Shown here in pieces: positions 47,141 through 59,953 of a stretch of 64,000 bases of DNA. This DNA comes from Paraspadella gotoi (lineage: Eukaryota; Chaetognatha), in NCBI GenBank assembly GCA_051294375.1, contig CM119263.1, forward strand, positions 14,214,414 to 14,278,413, in the 5' to 3' direction. A model generated the notes under the pieces. It did no database searches, was not told the origin of the DNA, and saw nothing but the letters and a program-made list of their open reading frames with translations. Within the stretch, counting starts at the first letter, position 1. The number at the start of each line of letters is the position of its first letter. The position numbers and the translations under genes were made by a program.

Positions 47141-48541
47141 AATTAATTATATTGTATTTGTTTTTTTTCTTCTATCTATTTTATGATGTTTTTCGTGTTG
47201 TTCTGTTGAATGACATGATTGTACTGAATCAACTTTGTTTCGAATTAAATCGCTATTAATGATCTCCTCTCCTTTTTTAATATCTTGTAACAATCGTTAA
47301 TCAAAAATATCAGCTCATGATAAAGGAGTAATGAGTTAACGGAAAAACAAAGGTATGACATTAAGAAGTTACGAGACAAGCTCTTTGACATTATTTAAAA
47401 TAAGGAAACAATTTTACAAAGTTTGCGCCATTGTCTATCAATTCCTCCACAACTTTTGCAGTGTGTTTTTACTGTCCTCTCGTGTCAATTGAGAACAAAA
47501 ACATTTTGAAATGAGATACTATTTAATAATAATATCATATATATTCCGATAAAAAGCAAAGTTCAAATGCTATATTCAAATATTATATTGATTATAAAAA
47601 TCGGATTAAATTATTATTATCTATTTACTATAATTTTTATAAACTTTCTTTTGAGCAGTTTTGCAAAGATTTTACCGTAATTTAATCGCAATAATTTAGT
47701 AGACAAATTTACTATCTTTTTTCTCACTCAATTATACTAAGGAACCTTTAACTCATCACTTATGAGTGACTTCACTCATCGCGATTCTGTTCGACTAAAT
47801 CTTAATCATTAATTGAGAAAACGTGATTCGAACCGGTTTCTAAGCAGCAAGATAAGACGAAAGAACAAACTTTCAGTTCCTGTCCTCAAAGCTGTCAAGA
47901 ATTATCGCGTTTGTTTTTATATATAAAAACTAGTTTTATGTTCTTTCATCAGCTCGTAAATTGAGTCGAAACATGTCTGCTTATTAATAATAAAATTCGT
48001 TGTATAAAATCAAAACAATATTCTTAAATCCGCCAAAAAACAACCGAAAAAGAAAGAATTTCACCATGAACAAAAAATATTAAAATTGTACAATCAAACT
48101 TATTCTTAATAAAGTTAGACATTTCTCGATTACTTTTTCTTTAAAATTAAACAACTGGATGTTATTTTTTTTACACCCAAGTTGGAGAAAAAAAATTACT
48201 CGTGGCATCGTGCATGCGTTTTATTTCATTAGAATCCTTATTCTAAGAAACATACTGACGATTAAACAAAAGGCGATGACAGAAGTAAGCGATGGCCACA
48301 CGAAAAAAAAAAATTCGATAGAGCTGTAACAAAAAAGATGTTAAAAAAAAATACAACGATTTGAATAATTATCTTATTCAAAGATTCTTATTGAGTATAT
48401 GAATTTATATTTATTAAAAGACAAAATAAGTATGTAGCAATGCGGCTGGAGTGTCTTCATCGTCAAACTCTAATCTTTTAGTTTCTGCCACTTTGAAATA
48501 AAATAACGCTGATTCGTTCGTCCGCCATCATCGTTCTTTGC

Positions 48542-50453
48542 CATGACGACGGATCGTGTGATCGACGGAGTGCGCGAGCCTTCGCTTACCAAATCGAGTC
48601 AAGATCTGGAAGAAGGATTCGCCGGCGCCCGATTGGAAAACCGGCGCTGTTTGATGCAAGGCGGCGTTCCCTTTGGGCGTCCTACCGCGAGACTCGGGTC
48701 TGAACTTGAATAATTGAATGAATTGCATCATTGACCAAAAATATTCTCGCAAAAATTGTATTTCTTGCCCAGAGTTTCAATCCGGCTTTTGGACCAAACG
48801 AAAGCGGTGGTCCGCGTCGCCTCGCCGCCGCCTTTTCGCGGCTTCCGTCGTTTTCTCGCGGGAATTTTCTCCGCAGCAACAACGCCGATCCGACTTTTGG
48901 TTCCAAACCTCGTTTGCATCGGCGTGCTTGGCGGACGCCGTCGTCCAGGGACTCTCCCCTTAGATCGACGGCTGACGACGACGACGACAACCTCGAGGAT
49001 GCAAACGGCCTGACCTGTCGGGTCATCGATGAGACGAAGTCGGCACGACCGACTCCTACGCGTCCAACGTCGGAAAAAGGGACTACGACTTCGTGCACGT
49101 CAGCGACGCGCTCGTCACCAGCTCGAGAAGCGGCGTCCTTGCGCACGCGACCCTCGACGGCGTCGTCGAGTCGCGGCGCCGCTTTCGCCAACGCTTATCA
49201 ACAAGAGGCTTCTTCGTTCATCAGCGGATCGAAAAGTTTGCGGGATAGCGTTAAAGGTGAGGCTGCAGTTCAAACCGATAAGAATGATTGTGCTAAAAAA
49301 CAACATTCTTGTAATCAACCTTTCTCAACTGTTTCTAGCTACTTTAAACTCAGTTACTCGTAGAATAAATAATGTACAATATTAATTAACATATATAAAA
49401 ACGTTGTGGATAATGATTTCGAAGATAATTTTGGGCATAAATTATAAATCCTAGTTTTGATCAAGACTTAATTGTGAAAAAAACAGAGAAAAAGTCGTCG
49501 AAGGCGAACCGCCTCCTGACTGAAGCCGCAAATTGATCGTCAAATCGAAGAGGTTCATCTGGTGCGACAGGGGTGGTGACGGAGTCGGGAGAGTCGAAGA
49601 CAGTTGCCGACCCGGCTCGTCGTCAAGGTGAATTCACGATGTCTACTAGTAGATCAAAACAAATGCAAAATGTTTGCTAAAAATATTTAAGATATCTAAT
49701 AAAGTATGTTGTATAGAAAACGTAATTCCGTTCCCTTTAACTTTTTAACTTCTGACTTTCTTACATGTTAGACCAGTCGCGGACGGTCGATCCGGTCACT
49801 ATGATGCAGATTGTCGCCACCGAAGACGAAGAAGACGACGACGACAACGCCGTCGACAACTCCGCATCGCGTCGAGCGCCGGGAGAGGCCCCGAGTCGAC
49901 CACGACCAAACCTCTGTCAAAGGCCACCTCAATTTTTCAACGTCATTTTACGGCGGACAATGAAACCGGAAATGAGGCCGTTTCGGCGCCGAGAAGTAAA
50001 CCGGCGCCGACGCAGGCACGACTGGCGGTGAAAGAACGCGCCGCTCGAGGGAAGGTTGTGGAGGAGGAAGTGGAAGAGAAAGGGATACGGAGATTCTCGA
50101 ATGATGATGAGCTGTTGAGGGAGCAAAGAGGGAAGGGATAGGGAAGAGAGGAGGAAGGAATGGGGGATGGAAAGGAGGAAAAAGAACTAAGCACGGTTGT
50201 GGAGACTTCCGATAAGAAGGGGAAAAAGAAAAGAAAGAAAAAGACGACGACAGCGACTCGTCTTCGTCCTCTTCTTCGTCGTCTTCGTCTTCTCGTTCTA
50301 ATTCTTTCGCGTCGCTCGTCGATCGAAAATCGAATCGAAAGCAAAAGAGCATCGAATCGAACGAAGACGAAGAATCGAAAGAGATCGAGGAGAAATCGTC
50401 GAAGAGCGAAGAGCGGATTCCGGGACGAAGTATCGAGTCGTTCAAGTGATTAG
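48542..50453 (+). pseudogene. Gene A, indel-broken copy 2
   Basis: It is collinear with 22828-24744. The second exon still reads through (NNADPTFGSK and ANAYQQEASSFISGSKSL). The KKSSKANRLL exon and the acidic last exon are split by one-base losses. At 49000-49020 this copy reads through CRVIDE, where copy 1 has one extra base, so the true frame of that exon is not certain. Confidence 0.65.
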
Positions 50454-50825
50454 CGAATTAGATTAGAGATCACTTAGAAATTCACATGGAAATTTAATTC
50501 CTAATATAAGCATATAATTTTGATATTACTTACTTTTGGGAAAACGAGAGAGTTTTTGAGCAGTCGCTCTATGTATTATTAAATCTCAACAATTATTATT
50601 AACCCGCACAGTAGTTTTCATCTTACTTTTAGTCTTTTACTCTTGCAAAAAAATTGTTTTGCCGAAACATGTCTGTTTTTAACGTAAATAAAACATCGTT
50701 GTTGAAACAAAAACAATTTTCTTAATCTCAAACACAGCGAAAGTGAAAGGATAACTATCGAACAATGTCTTTCACTATAAAAATATTATTTAAATAAATA
50801 TTCTTAATATTACTTGAAAAATAAG

Positions 50826-53019
50826 AAAATTTCAATGTGGATTTCTCAAAATAAAAAAAACCGAAAACGACCAAGGCAAAGACAGCGGAAGCGCCAAGCT
50901 AGAAGTACCTCATAACGTCAACGATAACTCCTACGACGCTACCGACGACGAAAGTAACCACACGACGCCCACATACGTCACCGACGGCCATCATCGACGC
51001 CGTCATCGAAGACAATGCGCGAAAATTGCTCTCGATGACTAAAGAACATCTTGTAGACGTCGACGCCAGGACGAAAGTGGTAGGACGGCTCTTCATGTTG
51101 CCAGCCACGAGGCAACTTCGAAGCGATGAGGTGCGTTTTTCCCGCGCAGTTTGCACGTGCCTGATGCGTGTGCTTTTATTTTCATTTTTTTTGGGTTTCA
51201 TTTTCGGAACGCGACAGAATTTTGACTGAAAGCGGCGCAGATCTGGAGGCAGAGACGCCTGACTGTTTTACTCCCTGCAACTCTGCGCCTATCGAAGGTC
51301 GCGTGGATTCTCTGCGAACGCTCGTCGATCTCGGCGCTAATCACAGAGTAATGTTTTTTAAAAATTAAATCGATTAAAAAAAATGTATTATTATAATCTC
51401 CATAAACAAATTGTTTATGCTGATGAAGGCTTGAAATCTAAAGCCGAAACATGTCCTTTTATGAAACAAATAAAATTCATTGTCAAAACGCAATCTTTTC
51501 GCTAAACATTACAACGACGAAAACGAAAGGATTACACATAATATTATAATCTCCATATTGAATGCTTGCTATGATTCTATCGATAATTAAAAATTCTTAA
51601 AATTACAAATATAGATTCAGTTTTTTAACTTTAATTTTTTAACATTACCTTTGTTTTAAAAATAATCGAAGCGTCTGATCGATGATATTTTATAATTTTC
51701 TATCGGATTTCAAGTTTTGAGTTATGAAACCATTGAACTACTTCTCTTGAAGAATAATTCTTGAATTGTTTGAGGGAGAAACAAAAATTATCGTCTCATA
51801 TATCTTTAAGTCAACTATTTTCATGAGATTTATCGTTTGATATCTAGTAACACAGGAAGACATTGTATAAAAGATTTATAGCAAAATGACTAAATGAATA
51901 AGTACTTTTTTTTTAATGTATACTTGTACAGACGCACATGATGTGCTCAAACTGCTCAATGCTCATGGTACCTTGCCTCCTATCAAATATAAATTTTATA
52001 TATATATAAATATATATTTATATTATATAATATAATATTATCGGAAATTATAAACATTTTGAAATGTAATTAGGACAAATAGACAGACGTACCAACCTTT
52101 CGATCAGCGGAACATAGAGTTGCTTGGCGAGTGTTCTCGGCTCAAGTAAAATTCGGAGATTCAATATTTTTAATATATTTCGAAGTTATCAACTTATATT
52201 TTTAACAAAATAAATTGAATTTAAACCCTGATCACTGAACGACAAGCATCAAACTAAGAAAGCATTGTCAGGCATTTTCAAGCTTCTCGACCAGAACAAC
52301 GACGAAAAACGGAGAAGAAGACGACGAATACGAGTTGAAACAACGATTGAAGTCTTTCTTCTCTGAAAAAAAGTTTCGTGTCAGCGAAAACTGAGCCACT
52401 TAACCTTTATTGTTAAACTAGTTTTGAGACGCAATGGTCCATGGTCCATACTATGGATTTGATTTAATTTTGAGTCAATATTTGGTTTTGATTTCAACGA
52501 ATCATTCTTTTCGCTATTTTCAGTGGCAACTTGCTGGACGGCGACTCCTTAATTCATCTGGCGGCCAAAAACGGAAACCTCGAGTTTTGTTTCCTCTTAC
52601 GCGCGATTTCGGCGTCGAGTGGACTGCGCTGTGACGCCGCGGGAGAGACGCGTTGGGCCTCGCCGAAGACGCCGGTTATGGCGAGGAGGCCGTGACGCTG
52701 ATGAAAGCGACGGAGGGGGCGAACTCGGGCGGTGGAACGAACTAGAAAGAAAAACAAAAGTCGGGCGCCCAGAGGCGAGAGAGTCGGGAGAAAAAATTTG
52801 AGAAAAGGAAGAAGATTTGGAAAAGATGAAAAGAGTTATGAGGAGACGAGGAAGAGATGAGGAGAAGGAGATCGAGTTTTTGGACGAAATCAGGAACGAC
52901 GCCTTCGGAGATGAAGAAGAAGATGAGGATGATGAATGTGATGATGAAGATGAAAATAATGTAGATGATGAGGATGGACTCGAAGACGACAATGATTTTT
53001 CCGAAAAATTAATGATTAG
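50826..53019 (+). pseudogene. Gene B, indel-broken copy 2
   Basis: It is collinear with 25126-27347. The ankyrin exons near 51040-51350 and 52530-52680 are shifted by single-base losses, while the acidic tail (about 52880-53019) keeps its frame. Splice dinucleotides are conserved. Confidence 0.65.
51401..51560 (+). ncRNA. Hammerhead-like motif, copy 2
   Basis: The layout is the same as at 25704: closed stem I, CTGATGA, stem II GGCTT/AAGCC and GAAACATGTC. One A is missing from the stem II loop. Confidence 0.6.
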
Positions 53020-53392
53020 TGAAATGAGTTAGATACTAAAGACCTGGCAAAAAAAAAAAAAAAAAACATTGCCCAAATATCTGGTTTGATTCCTTTAATT
53101 AAAAAATATTATAGGTCAATAAACTTTAGAGAAAAAGCAACGTTCACTCGATCTTTTCTTGTTAATGATAATATTAGGGGTAGCCGCTCTCAATGGGGTG
53201 AGTCAAAAATTTAGAGTGAGTACATGCTCAAACGAAAATTATACATTTTTATGCATACTTTCAAGGACAAAAAAATTCTTTATATGGCTCTATTGTCTAT
53301 ACCCTAGTAATTAATTTTTAATATTTATTTATAAATAGGAAAGGCCAAAAAATTTTTTGAGAAATTTTTAATTTTAGGATCAAATTCAGATA

Positions 53393-53852
53393 GTGTAGCG
53401 GTAGTATTTCATACCCCGTTCAGGACTTGTGTGCAACGGACGCGTGAACTGCTCGCGGGGACTCGTCTTCTTCAGTGGTTAGCCTACACAAACATGCTGG
53501 CCATAATACTATCCTCATGTTAACACACCTCTGCCCTCGACCATCGTGTGTGAGACGGGAGCAAAAAAGGCAGCCCCTCTAGAGTGCTCGGGCACAACGC
53601 GTCCATCATTGCCATCACACTTGAGCGGGTGTGTGATTGCCTCGGAGGGGATGTGTAGCGGTGTATTTATATATATAGCGCCAGAGGTAGCACGAGCTCT
53701 CCCAACCCAAGGACTCGGGTACGCGTCCTGCTGATTCACGCAAGTAAAAGCGGGACGGGGCGTCTAACCACCTGTAGTGACTGACTACAGCCCGATTCCG
53801 AAGTTGGTGACCTTTTTGTGCAACGGACGGTGAATGCTCGCGGCATCGTCTT
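53393..53852 (+). mobile_element. SINE-like composite element, copy 2
   Basis: It is the counterpart of 27725-28195, with the same two long direct repeats now carrying small indels. Confidence 0.4.
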
Positions 53853-54974
53853 CCACAATAGCTCATAAAAGTTGTCTATACAAAGTATTAATTCTTTTTT
53901 AATATATTTATGATAAATAGGTCAAAAATATTTATTTTTACTGAGAAACGTAAGAATTTTGAAGCTGTAATTATATTTTCTTGTTTAACTTTTTATGCTC
54001 TATCAGAATCCATAAAAAAATTTAAGATTTCAAAAAAATTTAATTAGGTGTTAAAGTACCTCAGAAAAAAAGTATTTTTGACAAAAATATTTTAATACAA
54101 ATTCTATGCTCATGTATACATTAGCATTTAAATTTCATCGGCTATGGTTAATAATATGGATTGTTTTCAGTTTTTATTATATATGAAAATTTCAAAATTA
54201 GCTGTTATACTTTTTAAATTAAAAAAACAACTAAATATATGTGTTTTTAATTTTAATTAAAATGTTTTTTTTTTAATTGTTTTGCTTATCTAAAACTAAA
54301 ATTATTGTTTATGTTTGTTTATGATGTTAGTTTTGACTTCTGTAAATATATTATGAATACGATGCATACGATAATTTTTTAGCCGATGATTAATCGCGGT
54401 AATTATCCAGAGAAAGAGCATAGCGGGGAAAAGTTTTTGAATGAGATCGAGGTAAGAGGTATCAGAAACAATAATAATAATTCATCACCATCGCGGAATT
54501 CGCACGCGCAATCTACGCCACGTCGGATATTCCAAGTAGTAGTGTCATGAAAGGCTCATACCTTGAAATTTTACCCAATTATAATTTGCAGGAATAAGTT
54601 TGATTTGTTTGTGACAACGATTGTTTTATTTCAGTTAAAACAAATCGTTTGTCACAAACAAATCAAACTTATTCCTGAAAATTCCGAAAGCTACGAAACG
54701 AAAGGATTACTCAATGTCCACAATTATAATTATACTTAAAAGGAAACAGAACAAACAAAAAACCTTTATTTTCGTGAATTAGCATAACCAGTTATAAAAA
54801 TAAAAAAATTGAATTAAATCTTTGTATTAGTAGCAATCTGCGTTAGGAAACAATGGGATCTTTTGTATTCATTTCTTTACAAACCGGTAGAGGGAGACTG
54901 AGAGGCCCCTTCTTCGGACACCTATTTAGATTGTGACCAATAGAATCTTCATTCTTTCGTAAAAAGGAAAAAGA

Positions 54975-57900
54975 ATGAAGGCTCTCAGCTCATCTTCGTC
55001 CTGACCCTAGTCGGTAAGTACTGTCATGTTTCATGTCGCTCAAGAGCAACGGGCGGCCCGAAAGTATTAGCATTAGGTAATGGGGTGATAGGAAAAAAAC
55101 GTGATTAGACCTTTCGGTGCTTCTCCCACAATAACTAATAGATAATCGATTAATTTTGTTCTTAAAAAAACATTAGACTTTACGTTTTTCCTTGATCCTC
55201 CGGCTAAATATTATTTATTTTTTTTTTAAATTAGGACAACAGTTGGTTCAAACGATAAGCAGACCCAGAACGCATATAAAAACTAATCTCTTACGTAAGC
55301 TTTATTCAAGTAAGTTCAACATTGATTGCTTTCAAAGTGAAATTCGTTGTACATATGTATAAATTTATTGACGAATTCATTAGCGACTGTTTTTCTTGTT
55401 TGTTTTTTTTTGTAGAGCTCAATGATGACGGATCTAATTCCAAAGAAATTTTACGATCTAAAAAGGGTGAGTACAATGTAATTTGTAACATTAAGTTAGA
55501 TATCCTTAGCAGTAAGTTTGCATAAACATAATTGTACCGCAGTACGTACATACCTAACAGGCTAGGACTATGATAGTTGTATGTTATTAATTGATAAAAC
55601 ACGATTAGAATTTTTTGGCAACTCTTTCAATATTAAAGGAAAAAACATACTTCATATACTCCTGCACTGCTCCAAACGTTTGTAAACTATGAAAAGTTTA
55701 TTGGAGTCAACTTTTTATAAGAGACAGTGATAGATAGAGTATAAATATTACAATTTTACACATTGTACATCATACAATAGAAATGAATTAATTCAATTAA
55801 TTCAGAGACATTCATTTTTTATAAATGGTGATTTTAAAACTACAATAACAAACTTTGACCAAAGTATTATTTCTTTATGAAGGAAATTATAACAAACGAT
55901 ATAACTATAAGGACGATATTGAATTTGGTGATGATAATTTGACTGTTTATTATGACCGAGCAGCTGATTACACGGAGAGTTATGAAATTGGTACAACCAA
56001 TATAAAAATTATCCATTCATTTAATAAATAGCTATCTTGCCCCTGACTTTGGACAGGCTTTGGTGGTTTAAGGCCTCCATCACTCTTACAAGATAATGAC
56101 ATAGTAGGTCCCTGCTATTATTAGTAATAATGTTTTGAGAATAATCAAGGCAGTTCAGTAATGAAACATTATTCTTAATTTATTTCAGAATTACTCTCAA
56201 GGATAAGCGAACTTCTCAACTTGACTCTCAATAACTCTTCAGATTCCAAAAGTTCCGACAACTTGATCACTGAAACAACTCAAAACCCGAATCTGGGGAT
56301 GAATACGTTGTAACTGAAGGACCTGATTCTAAGTCTCAAAACACTTCTGCAAATAGTGAAAATCCAACTGAAAGTCCTGATTCTTCTAACAATGATGCAA
56401 CTGAAAGTCCTGATCACTATGATTCAGTGACTCAAAGCAATAGTGCTCATGGTAATAATCCAACTGAAAGTCCTAATTATTCCGATTATTCCTCTCACGA
56501 TGATGCAACTGAAGTCCTGATTACTATGATTCAGTGACTGAAAGCAATAGTGCTCATGGTAATAATCCAACTGAAAGTCCATATTATTCCAATTATTCCT
56601 CTCACAATGATGCAACTGAAGGTTCTGATTACTATTGATTCAGTGACTGAAAGCAATAGTGCTCATGGTAATAATCCAACTGAAAGTCCATATTATTCCG
56701 ATTATTCCTCTCACTATGATGCAACTGAAGGTCCTGATTACTATGATTCAGTGACTGAAAGCAATAGTGCTCATGGTAATAATCCAACTGAAAGTCCATA
56801 TTATTCCAATTATTCCTCTCACAATGATGCAACTGAAGGTTCTGATTACTATGATTCAGTGACTGAAAGCAATAGTGCTCATGGTAATAATCCAACTGAA
56901 ATCCATATTATTCCTATTATATCCTCTCACTATGATGCAACTAAAGGTCCTGATGGTAATAATCCAACTGAAAGTCCATATTATTCCTATTTATCCTCTC
57001 ACTATGATGCAAATGAAGGTCCTGACTACTATGATTCAGTGACTCAAAGCAATAATGCTCATCATAATAATCCAGCTAAAAGTCCTTATTATTCCTATTA
57101 TTCCTCTCACTATGATGCAACTGAAGGTTCTGATTACTATGATTCAGTGACTGAAAGCAATAGTGCTCATGGTAATAATCCAACTGAAAGTCCATATTAT
57201 TCCTATTATTCCTCTCACTATGATGCAACTGAAGGTCCTGATGGTAATAATCCAACTGAAAGTCCTTATTATCCTATTATCCTCTCACTATGATGCAATG
57301 AAGTCCTGATGGTAATTAATCCAACTGAAAGTCCTTATTATTCCTATATATTCCTCTACTATGATGCAAATAAAGGGTCCTGACTACTATGATTCAGTGA
57401 CTCAAAGCAATAGTGCTCATCATAATAATCCAGCTAAAATCCTTATTATTCCTATTATTCCTCTCACTATCATATGCAACTGAAGGTCCATGATGGTAAT
57501 AATCCAACTGAAAGTCCATATTATTCCTATTTTCCTCTTACTATGATGCAAATAAAGGTCCTGATACTATGATTCAGTGACTCAAAGCAATAGCTCATCA
57601 TAATAATCCAGCTAAAAGTCTTATTATTNNNNNNNNNNNNNNNNNNNNNNNNNCCTATTATTCCTCTCACTATGATGCAAATGAAGGTCCTGATTACTAT
57701 GATTCAGTGACTCAAAGCAATGCTCATGGTAATAATCCAACTGAAAGTCCATATTATTCCTATTATTCCTCTTACTATGATGCAAATAAAGGTCCTGATT
57801 ACTATGATTCAGTGACTCAAAGCAATAATGCTCATCATAATAATCCAGCTAAAAGTCCTTATTATTCCTATTATTCCTCTCACTATGATGCAACTGAAGG

Positions 57901-59143
57901 TCCTGATGGTAATAATCCAACTGAAAGTCCATATTATTCCTCTCACTATGATGCAACTGAAAGTCCTTCTTACTATAATGATTACTCCTCTAACTATTAT
58001 AATCAATACGATCATCACGAGACCACGACTGCCACCCCAGATACTGAAGCAACTGGAATTCCAGACTTTTTTAAATGTAAACATGGGAATTGTGGAGCCT
58101 TGGATGTAAATCCTTTCGCAAATCCAGGTAAAGATTCTTGATAGTTATTTTTAAAAAAATTGGAACTAAAAACTTTTTAATTCCCTTTTTTACTGGTAAA
58201 AATTTGTATTCAAAGGTGCTTGTGAAGAATTAATGACAGAAATTTTGAATTGGGTTGTCAAAAATTATGACGATGATCACCTTCGTCACTTGAACCGCCG
58301 TGATCACGATCACGATCACTTTCACGATCACTTTCACGATCACAATCACGATCACGATCACAGTCACGATCACAATCATGATCACCGTCGCCGTGATCAC
58401 AATGAGAATGACCTCAATAAGAAAATTCATAATTTTTGGGTAAGCATGGCTACCAATGCCCTCTGTTTTTTCTTCAAAATTATTTTTTAATCAATTTTTT
58501 TTAATCCCTCTAGATATTTGTGACGAATTTAATGGAAAAAACTGAAAAAATCTGCCAGCGTACTCATCGCTCGCTACTCATAAAATCGTTTCAGACGATT
58601 GTACAATATTTAGAAGAAGATGGCCACAAGGAAAGAGAAGTGAAAAGAGAGGAGAAGCTCAAAAGGGAAGTCAAAGAAATAGCAAAGGCAAAACGTATTA
58701 CAAAGAAAACAGGACGAATCGGGGACCTGAAGACGATTAAAAGGATAAAGCGGGAACCAGCTAAATATTCGAACAAAGACAAAATGAAGGCGGTGTTGAT
58801 CCCAAAGTTGAGGGCTTTGATTAGGAAAGGTGTGGAACTAATAAGAGGCAAGAAACTTAATAAGAAACGCTTTGAAAAAAAAAATATGCCAAAAAAAGTG
58901 GAGAATAAAAATGAAAAGAATACTCTGAAAAGGTTAAGCTTAAGAGATATAAATCAAAAGAGTTTGGCGAAAAAGAATACGCAAAGAGTTAAAAGGAGAA
59001 ATGGAAAGTTTTTGAAGAGAAGACCGAACTTAAATTTGAGAGATAAGATGCAAAAAAAGATGAGAAAATCCAACTTTAGGAGGAAAGTTGACGAGGCAGA
59101 TTCGATTAAGAAAGGATCGAGACCTGGAAGGAAGTTCAACTGA
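54975..59143 (+). CDS. Gene C, secreted block polyampholyte (copy 2, clean 3' half)
   Basis: Exon 1 (54975-55013) lacks one base compared with copy 1, which breaks the signal peptide. The 3' part is intact: exon 5 (56189-58127, including a 25-N gap), exon 6 (58216-58439) and exon 7 (58514-59143, stop TGA). Exon 5 ends TEATGIPDFFKCKHGNCGAL. Exon 6 encodes ACEELMTEILNWVVKNY, then alternating His-Asp with Phe/Asn/Ser exchanges and RRRDHNEND. Exon 7 begins IFVTNLMEKTEKICQRTHRS, continues with a helical segment (SFQTIVQYLEED), then Lys/Arg-rich sequence to GRKFN. Cys residues before and after the His-Asp run could bracket a helical domain into which the run is inserted. Combining the clean halves gives a protein of roughly 950-1000 residues. 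Confidence 0.8.
56355..57990 (+). repeat. 108-bp coding tandem repeats of gene C (copy 2)
   Basis: The same array as in copy 1, interrupted by the 25-N gap at 57629-57653. The region 56645-57290 is open as one long frame. Units after 57654 are clean and show the short type (DATEGPDGNNPTES) and the AHHNNPAKS type. Confidence 0.9.
58300..58400 (+). repeat. His-Asp coding hexanucleotide repeat
   Basis: A GATCAC-type array inside gene C exon 6 encodes about twenty His residues, mostly alternating with Asp. Copy 1 (about 32556-32650) has the same array with indels. Confidence 0.85.
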
Positions 59144-59953
59144 TGAAGATGATTGTCAAATTGGAGAAACCATAACAAACGAATGATAAAAAACTACTAA
59201 AACCCGGCATCACTAAAATATTATTTGAATTATGGCATGCAGCCTCTTACTGTGTAGACTTTTGTCATGCAATGGTGAATTCGAAATAAATGCTTGTTTT
59301 AATTTTACTATTACTATTAATATTCTTATCGAATACAGCTATAAAACCTTTAATAATATAATAATTAGCTGTATTAATTTATCTCTAGTGTCACTAATGT
59401 GGATTTATCATAATAAAATAAATACGTCCCAGCTGAGCTGTTGGTGCTTTGCCTATTAAAGTTTTTAAACACAATATCAAAAAACGATTTTTATTTTCTG
59501 TCATTATCATCAGTTAGAATTTTCTCCGCCGACAAGAAGTTATTGTTCTCTTTTTCCTTTTAACTTCCGTCTCGTATCATATCCGAAACCCGAACCTCCG
59601 ACGTCACTGAGCGCCCTTCACGTCAACCAATAGACGCACGTATGTAGAGTTGACCAATCAAAAGCCGCGTTTCGTGCTTCATCAACGCTTGGCGACGGCA
59701 GAATCCCTGCCATGACTTGCCTACGCCCGGCATCCAGCCTCATACGGAGAACCAGAATTAGTGAGAAAGCAATCAATGCCTCGGGAGTTTTTTGCAGTCG
59801 ATTTTTTTTATTAATCAGCCGCAATAGTAAAAAATTTATTCGTTGGGTATATATCTTATATCTTTGAACTTAAAAAAAGTCGAGTTTCCCGCCCATTCGA
59901 TGCAATAAACTTGTACGATGTCAGAAGACTGTTTACTTTAACAGAAAAAAAAA

